A stretch of 64,000 nt of DNA from Streptacidiphilus jiangxiensis (lineage in GTDB: Bacteria > Actinomycetota > Actinomycetes > Streptomycetales > Streptomycetaceae): assembly GCF_900109465.1 (NCBI RefSeq), contig NZ_FOAZ01000017.1, forward strand, positions 62,001 through 126,000, written 5' to 3'. Numbering within the stretch: the stretch's first letter is position 1; every line of letters starts with the position of its first letter. Below the pieces are notes generated by a model. It did no database searches. It was not told where the DNA came from and worked only from the letters and a program-made list of their open reading frames with translations. Positions 16,999 to 23,579 of this stretch are shown in pieces. The translations under genes and the position numbers were made by a program.

Positions 16999-17991
16999 GT
17001 GGGAGCGGTCGCACGACGCCTGGTCATCATGGTGTTCGAGGGGGTGGACCTGCTCGACGTCACCGGTCCGCCGGAGGTCTTCGCACTGCTGCAGCGCGAG
17101 ACGGCGGACGCGGCCGGCTACCAGGTGCTGCTGGCCGCGGCCACGCTGGAGCCGGTGCGTACCGCCGCCGGGGTGCGCATCCTGCCCGACGTGACCTTCG
17201 CGCAGGCGGCCGAGCGCCGGATCGACACCCTGCTGGTCCCCGGCGCCGTCGAGATGGACCCGCAGCGGCGCGTACGCGCCCTGACCGATCCGGAACTGGT
17301 TTGGCACGTCAAGGAGTTGGCGGCGCGTTCGCGACGTGTCGCCTCGGTGTGCGTCGGCGCCCACCTGCTGGCCGCCGCCGGGCTGCTGGACGGCAAACGG
17401 GCCACCACGCACTGGTCCACGGCGGACCAGCTCGCCCAGGAGTTCCCGGCCGTGACGGTGGACGCCGACCCGATCTTCATCCGCGAGGGCCGGGTGTGGA
17501 CCGGCGCGGGCATCACCGCCTGCCTGGACCTGTCGCTGGCGCTGGTGGCGGAGGACTTCGGCGAGGCGGTGGCGCTGCGCGTGGCCCGGCAGTTGGTGAT
17601 GTACCTGAAGCGGGAGAGCGGTCAGAGCCAGTTCAGTGTGCCGACGGAGCCCGCGGCCACCACCACCCGCCGCGTGGACGAACTGCGCCACCACATCCTG
17701 CGCCACCTGGACGCCCCACTGACCGTGACCGACCTGGCCCGCCACGCCAGCATCAGCGAGAGGCAGTTGGCGCGGGTCTTCAGGACGGAGCTCGGCGTCA
17801 CCCCGGCGGCGTACGTGGAGTCCGTCCGTCTGGAGGCCGCCCGCAACCGGTTGGAGGCCACCGACGACACCCTGGAGCGCGTGGCCGCCTCCTGCGGCTT
17901 CCACACCGTGGACACCCTGATCCGCGCCTTCCGCCGCGGGCTGGACACGACACCCACGGAGTACCGCAGGCGGTTCCGCACCCTGGGGTGA
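16999..17991 (+). CDS. GlxA-type AraC-family transcriptional regulator
   Basis: 330 residues from GTG 16999 (AAGGA eight bases upstream). An in-frame ATG at 16951 exists but lacks a ribosome site and would add non-homologous residues. Residues 6-170 are a DJ-1/PfpI (class I glutamine amidotransferase-like) ligand domain with Cys118 in SVCVGAHLLAAAGLLDGKRA and THW. Residues 215-325 hold two AraC helix-turn-helix units (LARHASISERQLARVFRTEL and RVAASCGFHTVDTLIRAFRR). It is divergent from the isochorismatase gene, which it probably controls. Confidence 0.88.
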   Translation: MGAVARRLVIMVFEGVDLLDVTGPPEVFALLQRETADAAGYQVLLAAATLEPVRTAAGVRILPDVTFAQAAERRIDTLLVPGAVEMDPQRRVRALTDPELVWHVKELAARSRRVASVCVGAHLLAAAGLLDGKRATTHWSTADQLAQEFPAVTVDADPIFIREGRVWTGAGITACLDLSLALVAEDFGEAVALRVARQLVMYLKRESGQSQFSVPTEPAATTTRRVDELRHHILRHLDAPLTVTDLARHASISERQLARVFRTELGVTPAAYVESVRLEAARNRLEATDDTLERVAASCGFHTVDTLIRAFRRGLDTTPTEYRRRFRTLG

Positions 17992-18012
17992 CCGCCCGGA
18001 CCGGGGCATCCA

Positions 18013-18093
18013 CTACGGCGTGACCAGGCGGGCGACGGCCTCGCGGTTCGCAGCGGCGGTGGCCGGCGTAGCGGGCTTCGGCTGGTAGGACAT
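18013..18093 (-). CDS. 26-residue ORF downstream of the SulP transporter
   Basis: An ATG at 18091-18093 follows AAGGAG by eight bases and lies 26 bp after the SulP stop. The peptide starts MSYQPKPATPATAAANREAV and ends ARLVTP; it is proline- and alanine-rich with no hydrophobic segment. The well-spaced ribosome site argues that it is translated, probably from the SulP transcript. I recognise no family. Confidence 0.4.
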   Translation of the reverse strand: MSYQPKPATPATAAANREAVARLVTP

Positions 18094-18119
18094 GCGTAGG
18101 GCTCCTTCGTCGTGCGGGG

Positions 18120-19823
18120 TCACTTCGAGGGGGCGCCGAGCGGCGCGTGGCTGAAGGCGTCGACGGCGTCGCCGACGGTGTCGAAGATGCGGCCCGGGCC
18201 GAGCTGCCTGCCCAGGCGGCTGGTCCCGATGAACTCGCGGGTCCACACCCGTGGGCGGCCGATCCACAGGTCGGCGTCGTGGTGCGCGAGTTCCTCGCGC
18301 AGCTCGCCGATGGTGTCCAGGACCTCGACGCCGAACCGGTAGCTCGCCGTCAGGTCGAGCACGACGACGCGGGCCCCGGCCTGCACCGCGAGGTCGACGA
18401 CGGCGTTCTTGACCCGGGACGCGTTGCCGAAGAAGAGCGTCCCGTCGGGGCGGGCGACGAGCAGACCGGGCGTGGTGACGGCTTCGTCGTGCTCGTCGGC
18501 GTCCGCGTACACCGTCGTGCCGGGGAGGTGGCCGAGGACGGAGACCTTGGGGCGGCTGGCGGCGGCGATGAAGAGCAGCAGCGAGAGCAGGACGGCCAGC
18601 AGCAGGCCGGGCAGCAGGTCGAAGACGAGGACACCCATCAGCGCGGTCGCCGCGACGGCGAAGCTGGGTCGGTCGCGCTCCCAGTAACGGCGCATCTCCT
18701 TGACGTTGAGGAAGCCGCGGACGGCGACGACGACGATCGCGCCGAGGACCGGCTCGGGCAGGTCGGTGAAGAGCGGCGTGAGGAACGCTCCGGTGATCAG
18801 CACCAGCACGGCGGCGACCACCGAGACCATCGGGCTGCTACCGCCCGCCGACTCGGCCGCGGCCGAGCGCGAGGCGCTGCCGGAGACGGCGAAGCCCTTG
18901 AACAGGCCGACGGCGGCGTTGGCGGCGCCCATGGCGGTCATCTCGCGGCTGGCGTCGACCTGGTCGCCGTGCTTGCGGGCGAAGCTGCCGGCGATGGAGA
19001 AGCCCTCGGCGAAGCAGATCAGCGCGACGCCCATGGCGCCGCCCGACATGGAGACCCAGTCGTGCAGCGGCATGCTCGGCCAGGCCGGGGTGGGCACCGC
19101 GCGTGGGATTCTGCCGACCACGTCGACGCCGTGGTCCTTCAGGTCGAGCGCGGCGGACAGGACGATCCCGGCGACCAGGACGATCAGTGCGGCGGGCAGC
19201 CTGGGCAGGAACCGTTCCAGCACCAGCAGCGCCACGATCGCCAACGCGCCGACCAGGACCGTGGCCCCGCTCCAGGCGCCGATCTCGGACAGCACGTGCC
19301 ACAGCCGCTGGAAGAAGTTGCCGTCCCCCGTCGACTGCCCGGTGAGCTTGGACATCTGCCGGACGATCATGGTCAGCGCCATGCCGAACAGGAAGCCGAC
19401 CAGCGCCGGTTCGGCGAGGAAGTCGGCGATGAAGCCGAGCCGGCACAGGCCCGCGACGATCAGGGCCGCGCCCGCCATCAGCGCGAGCGCGGCCGAGAAG
19501 ACCGCCGCCTTGTTCGGGTCGGTGGTCAGACCGGAGACCGTCGCCCCCGAGAGCACGGAGGCGGCGGACGTGGCACCGACGATCAGGAACCGGGAGCTCC
19601 CGAAGAGCGCGTAGGCGAGCAGCGCGATCGGGGCGGCGTAGAAGGCGTTCTGCGGCGGGACGCCGGCGATCTGCGCGTACGCGACGCACTCCGGCACGAT
19701 CAACGCCCAGGCGGTGGCCGCCCCGAGGGAGTCCGGGCCGAAGCGCTTCCACCGGTACCGCGGGAGCCAGCCCCCGACCGGCCACCGTCGCCCCGCCCGT
19801 TGCCCGGGGATCGTCTCCGCCAT
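18120..19823 (-). CDS. SulP-family anion transporter with STAS domain
   Basis: 567 residues from the ATG at 19821-19823, preceded by GAGGGAGG. Residues 20-430 form the membrane core with the SulP N-terminal signature LGAATAWALIVPECVAYAQI, followed by PPQNAFYAAP and GATSAASVLSGATV. The C-terminal 120 residues are a STAS domain (VLDLTASYRFGVEVLDTIGE). Such proteins import sulfate, bicarbonate or dicarboxylates. No carbonic anhydrase is fused here, so the anion is undetermined. Transcribed with the 26-residue ORF. Confidence 0.9.
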   Translation of the reverse strand: MAETIPGQRAGRRWPVGGWLPRYRWKRFGPDSLGAATAWALIVPECVAYAQIAGVPPQNAFYAAPIALLAYALFGSSRFLIVGATSAASVLSGATVSGLTTDPNKAAVFSAALALMAGAALIVAGLCRLGFIADFLAEPALVGFLFGMALTMIVRQMSKLTGQSTGDGNFFQRLWHVLSEIGAWSGATVLVGALAIVALLVLERFLPRLPAALIVLVAGIVLSAALDLKDHGVDVVGRIPRAVPTPAWPSMPLHDWVSMSGGAMGVALICFAEGFSIAGSFARKHGDQVDASREMTAMGAANAAVGLFKGFAVSGSASRSAAAESAGGSSPMVSVVAAVLVLITGAFLTPLFTDLPEPVLGAIVVVAVRGFLNVKEMRRYWERDRPSFAVAATALMGVLVFDLLPGLLLAVLLSLLLFIAAASRPKVSVLGHLPGTTVYADADEHDEAVTTPGLLVARPDGTLFFGNASRVKNAVVDLAVQAGARVVVLDLTASYRFGVEVLDTIGELREELAHHDADLWIGRPRVWTREFIGTSRLGRQLGPGRIFDTVGDAVDAFSHAPLGAPSK

Positions 19824-19993
19824 CAGCCCTCCCTCGTGCCCACGTCCTCTCCATCCTTTGGGCACTCCTGCGGACCGCGACGCCGGTGGGCCGGACGGGT
19901 GACGCACATCCGGACACACCGCCCGCGCCGGGACATCACGACTCGCACGCAACCCTCCCGGGGTCTTTCACAGCGTCGCCACCAACGCCCGCG

Positions 19994-20013
19994 ATTCATG
20001 GACGATCATGAAT
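19994..20013. promoter_or_regulatory. Inverted repeat upstream of the peptide-export locus
   Basis: ATTCATG-GACGAT-CATGAAT, perfect 7-bp arms, about 150 bp before the precursor start. A lower-GC tract with TATATC at 20064-20069 follows, a plausible -10 region. The 338-bp space between the SulP gene and the precursor holds nothing else recognisable. Confidence 0.4.
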
Positions 20014-20161
20014 GCGAACCGCCCGGAATGTTCACAGAAAATCCGGGCCGACCTCGGTGGACATATATCCGAGCAGACTGGTTGGATCATCACAGGAAAG
20101 GGAGCCGGGAATTTCGGTTCCCCCTGTTGGAAATACCCAGAGCATTGAGAGGAAAGTACTC

Positions 20162-20425
20162 ATGCGCAGCGACTTCACGCCTCAGGTCGAGACCCGCGAG
20201 ATCGACGACACCGACCTGGACGGCGTGGCCGGCGGCATCGGGCTGGGCGCCGGCATCGGCATGAACAGCGGCCTCGGTGCCGGTCTGCACCTGTCCGGCG
20301 TCTCCGACACCCTGGGCGCCGTCGGCAACGCCCTCCCCGTGGGCGGCCTGGTCAGCACCGTCACCGGCCTCACCGGCACCACCGGCACCGTCTCCGGCCT
20401 GACCGGCCTGCTCTCGGGTATCTGA
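20162..20425 (+). CDS. Double-glycine leader peptide precursor (bacteriocin-like, NHLP-exported)
   Basis: 87 residues. The leader MRSDFTPQVETREIDDTDLD ends in GVAGG (Gly24-Gly25), a classical double-glycine cleavage site after an acidic helix. The predicted 62-residue core has no cysteine and consists almost entirely of Gly, Leu, Val, Ala, Ser and Thr in near-periodic blocks (IGLGAGIGMNSGLGAGLHLS, later TGLTGTTGTVSGLTGLLSG). Similar leaders are annotated in Streptomyces as type A2 lantipeptides, but without Cys no lanthionine can form. A GAGAGGAAA precedes the ATG. It is followed by two hairpins and then by an adaptor and two ABC transporters, one carrying the peptidase expected to remove this leader. 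Confidence 0.82.
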   Translation: MRSDFTPQVETREIDDTDLDGVAGGIGLGAGIGMNSGLGAGLHLSGVSDTLGAVGNALPVGGLVSTVTGLTGTTGTVSGLTGLLSGI

Positions 20426-20441
20426 CCCGGATATCCGATAG

Positions 20442-20496
20442 CCGGGCGGAAAAGCCCGGATCCAGGCCCTGGGACGCTTTTCGTGCCCAGGGCCTG
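20442..20496 (+). terminator. Two consecutive hairpins between precursor and exporter genes
   Basis: First stem CCGGGC (20442-20447) / GCCCGG (20454-20459) with loop GGAAAA. Second stem CAGGCCCTGGG (20463-20473) / CCCAGGGCCTG (20486-20496), perfect 11 bp with further pairing around a CTTTT loop. They begin 17 bp after the precursor stop and end 30 bp before the HlyD start. Expected effect: partial termination or a processed, stabilised precursor mRNA, giving more peptide than exporter. Confidence 0.65.
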
Positions 20497-20525
20497 AATC
20501 ACGTCCTGGATTGAGGAAAAACCCT

Positions 20526-21356
20526 GTGCAGTTTCGGCAGAAAGCCCTTGCCAAACAGCGGTCGCCCGAGGACCTCCAGGTGCCCGCACAGCTGGCCCGG
20601 CCGCAGGGGCGGTTCGTTCTCCTGGTCACGGCGGCCGTGCTGGCCGCCGCCGGCTACTGGGCGGTGACCGGAACGATCGCCACCCGGGTGAACGAGCCAG
20701 GGATCCTCGTCCACGCGGAAGGCAGCTACGTCCTGCAGAGCCCCGTGGCCGGACAGGTCGTCGCCGTCTACGCCCGCGAGGGCGACACCCTGGCCGCGGG
20801 AGCCCCGCTCCTCGGCGTCCGGACCGGTCCCCGCCAGAAGCTGCAGACGGTGCGGACGGTCGCCGCCGGCCGGGTCGGCACGCTGGTGGCCGCACTCGGC
20901 TCGGTCGTCGCGACCGGCTCCGACGTGGCGACGGTGGAACGCGTCACCGGCCCGGACGAGCCGCTGGTCGCGGTGGTGTACGTGTCGGCGGACAGGGCCG
21001 CCGCCATCCCGGCCGGCGCGGCCGTGGACCTCACCGTCCAGTCCGTGTCCGTCCAGCAGTACGGCCTGCTGCTCGGGCGGGTCGCCCAGGTCGGCAGCAG
21101 CCCGCAGTCGCCGCAGCAGATCGCCGCCTTCCTCGGCAGCGACCGGCTCGGCCAGGCGTTCGGCGGCCAGGACGGACCGGGCGGACAGGACGGGAAGGTG
21201 GCCGTCGTCGTCCGGCTGGAACGGTCCGCGGCGACGGCGTCCGGCTACGCCTGGACCTCCGCCGAGGGCCCGCCGGGCCCGCTGCGCTCCGCCGTCCTGG
21301 TCAGCGCCGCCGTGCAGTTGCCCGGCCGGCACCCGATCGACTGGATCCTGCCGTGA
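20526..21356 (+). CDS. HlyD-family adaptor of an NHLP peptide exporter
   Basis: 276 residues from GTG 20526 (GAGGAAAAA upstream; a TTG at 20511 is possible). One membrane segment near residues 28-50 (GRFVLLVTAAVLAAAGYWAV). Then a biotinyl-lipoyl-like half (GSYVLQSPVAGQVVAVYARE, GDTLAAGAPLLGV) and a C-terminal barrel. No long coiled coil is present, so it is much shorter than Gram-negative adaptors, as in the NHLM HlyD type. It should link the two ABC transporters at the outer face of the membrane. Its stop overlaps the next GTG (GTGA). Confidence 0.82.
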   Translation: MQFRQKALAKQRSPEDLQVPAQLARPQGRFVLLVTAAVLAAAGYWAVTGTIATRVNEPGILVHAEGSYVLQSPVAGQVVAVYAREGDTLAAGAPLLGVRTGPRQKLQTVRTVAAGRVGTLVAALGSVVATGSDVATVERVTGPDEPLVAVVYVSADRAAAIPAGAAVDLTVQSVSVQQYGLLLGRVAQVGSSPQSPQQIAAFLGSDRLGQAFGGQDGPGGQDGKVAVVVRLERSAATASGYAWTSAEGPPGPLRSAVLVSAAVQLPGRHPIDWILP

Positions 21357-23578
21357 GCCCCCGACACGGCGACGCGCCGACCCAAGGGCGGCGCCGCGCC
21401 GCCCCCGCACCCCGCACCAGGCGTCAGCGGACGGTGCGCACCCCCACCGTGCTCCAGATGGAGGCCGTCGAGTGCGGCGCCGCCGCACTCGCCATGGTGC
21501 TCGGCCACCACGGTCGGCACGTGCCGCTCGAGGAGCTGCGGCTCGCCTGCGGCGTCTCCCGCGACGGCTCGCGCGCCGGCAACGTGCTGAAGGCCGCCCG
21601 TCGATACGGCCTGACCGCCAAGGGCATGCAGATGGAACCCAGCGCCCTGGCGACCGAGGTGCACGCACCGGCCGTGCTCTTCTGGGAGTTCAACCACTTC
21701 GTCGTCTACGAGGGCACTGTCGCCCGGCCCGGCCGGCACGGGGTCCGGCTCAACGACCCCGCGAGCGGACGCCGGTTCGTCGACGCGGAGGAGTTCGACA
21801 CGGCCTTCACCGGCGTGGTGCTGACCTTCGAGCCCGGCCCGGGCTTCCGGCCCGGCGGCCGACGGCCGGGCGTGCTCAGCGGCCTGCCCGCACGGCTGCA
21901 CGGCACCCGGGGCACCACCGCGGCGGTGCTCGTGGCGGGTCTGCTGCTGGTCACCGTCGGCGCGGTGGTGCCCGCGCTCAGCCGCACCTACATCGACGAC
22001 TTCCTGCTGGGCGGCCGGACCGAGGCGCTGCCGGTGCTGTTCGCGGCGCTGGCCGCTTCGGTGCTGCTGACCGCCGTGCTCACCGGCGTGCAGCAGGCCA
22101 ATCTGCTGCGCGGCCGGATGATCGCGTCGACGCTGACCAGCGCGCGGTTCCTGCGCCACCTGCTGCGGCTGCCCGTCCCGTTCTTCGGCCGACGCAGCCC
22201 CGCCGACCTCGTCCAGCGCCTGCAGTCCAACGACTCGGTGGCCGAGACCCTGGCCCGCGACCTCGCCGCCGCCGCGGTGGACACCGTGGTCGTGCTGCTC
22301 TACGCGGTGCTGCTGTGGACCTACGACCCGCCGCTGACCCTCCTCGGCGTCGGCGTCGCCCTGCTCAACGTGGCGGCGCTGCGGCTGGTGGTGCGGCTGC
22401 GGGGCGCGGGCGTGCAGAAGCTGCGCGCGGACAGTGCCCGACTGACCAACACCTCCTACAGCGGGCTCCAGTTGATCGAGACGATGAAGGCCACCGGCGG
22501 CGAGACCGGCTTCTTCCGGCGCTGGGCCGGACAGCACGCGGTCACCCTCACCGGCGAGCAACGGCTCGGCCTGCCGAGCGCGGCGCTGGCCGTGGTGGCC
22601 CCCACCCTGGCCGCGCTGAACAGTGCGCTGATCCTGCTGATCGGCGGGCTGCGCGCGGTGGACGGCCGGATCTCGGTCGGGCTGCTGATCGCCTTCCAGG
22701 CCCTGGTGGCGAGCTTCACCGCGCCCGTCACCCGGCTCAACGCGGTGGCGGGCCGGGCGCAGGACTTCGCCGCCGACGTGGCCCGGCTGCGGGACGTCGA
22801 GAACTTCCCCGTCGACCCGGTGTTCGCGCGGTCCCGGTCCGGCGGCGGCGCGCGCCGACTGAGCGGGCACGTGGTGCTGCAGGAGGTCACCTTCGGCTAC
22901 AGCTCGCTCGACGAGCCGCTGCTGCGCGGCTTCTCACTCGACGTCGGGCCCGGCCGCCAGGTGGCGCTCGTCGGCGGGTCCGGCAGTGGCAAGTCCACCG
23001 TGTCGCGGCTGATCTCCGGACTCCACCTGCCGTGGAGCGGCGCGATCAGCATCGACGGCCGACCGCTCGAGGAGATCCCGCGCACCGTCCTGACCGCCTC
23101 GGTCTCCTTCGTCGACCAGGACGTCTTCCTCTTCGAGGGCACCGTGCGCGACAACGTGGCGCTCTGGGACCCGTCCATCTCCGACGAGGCGGTCACCGAG
23201 GCGCTGCGCGACGCGGCCGTGCTCGACGCCGTCCGCGCGCGGGCGGGCGGCATCCACGGCCGGGTCGAGCAGGACGGCCGCAACTTCTCCGGCGGGCAGC
23301 GGCAACGGCTGGAGATCGCCCGCGCCCTGGCGCGCCGGCCCAGCGTGCTGGTCCTGGACGAGGTGACCAGTGCCCTCGACGCGGAGACCGAGCAGCTGGT
23401 CATGGACAACCTGCGCAGGCGCGGCTGCGCGTGCGTGGTCATCGCCCACCGCCTGAGCACGGTGCGCGACAGCGACGAGATCGTCGTGCTGGAACGCGGC
23501 GTCGTCGTCGAACGCGGCCGCCACGAGGAGCTGCTCGCCACGGGCGGCGCCTACGCGCGACTGGTCAGGGAGCACTGA
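21353..23578 (+). CDS. NHLP bacteriocin exporter: C39 peptidase / permease / ATPase
   Basis: 741 residues. N-terminal C39 peptidase with Cys41 in LQMEAVECGAAALAM, His115 in WEFNHFVVYEG and Asp135 in NDPASGRR, the full triad for cutting after double-glycine leaders. A six-helix transmembrane domain follows (about 185-460), then an ATPase with Walker A GGSGSGKST near 545, signature FSGGQRQRLEIARAL near 645 and Walker B VLVLDEVTSALD. The spacing and FTGVVLTFEPGPGF linker match the NHLM ABC1 type (TIGR03796). It probably cleaves and exports the peptide encoded at 20162-20425. Overlaps the adaptor gene and is followed after one base by the second transporter. Confidence 0.92.
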   Translation: MSPRHGDAPTQGRRRAAPAPRTRRQRTVRTPTVLQMEAVECGAAALAMVLGHHGRHVPLEELRLACGVSRDGSRAGNVLKAARRYGLTAKGMQMEPSALATEVHAPAVLFWEFNHFVVYEGTVARPGRHGVRLNDPASGRRFVDAEEFDTAFTGVVLTFEPGPGFRPGGRRPGVLSGLPARLHGTRGTTAAVLVAGLLLVTVGAVVPALSRTYIDDFLLGGRTEALPVLFAALAASVLLTAVLTGVQQANLLRGRMIASTLTSARFLRHLLRLPVPFFGRRSPADLVQRLQSNDSVAETLARDLAAAAVDTVVVLLYAVLLWTYDPPLTLLGVGVALLNVAALRLVVRLRGAGVQKLRADSARLTNTSYSGLQLIETMKATGGETGFFRRWAGQHAVTLTGEQRLGLPSAALAVVAPTLAALNSALILLIGGLRAVDGRISVGLLIAFQALVASFTAPVTRLNAVAGRAQDFAADVARLRDVENFPVDPVFARSRSGGGARRLSGHVVLQEVTFGYSSLDEPLLRGFSLDVGPGRQVALVGGSGSGKSTVSRLISGLHLPWSGAISIDGRPLEEIPRTVLTASVSFVDQDVFLFEGTVRDNVALWDPSISDEAVTEALRDAAVLDAVRARAGGIHGRVEQDGRNFSGGQRQRLEIARALARRPSVLVLDEVTSALDAETEQLVMDNLRRRGCACVVIAHRLSTVRDSDEIVVLERGVVVERGRHEELLATGGAYARLVREH

Positions 23579-23579
23579 C

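Noticed and set aside
20162-20425. A lanthipeptide precursor
   Set aside because: The core has no cysteine and no lanthionine synthetase is encoded nearby, so thioether rings are excluded.
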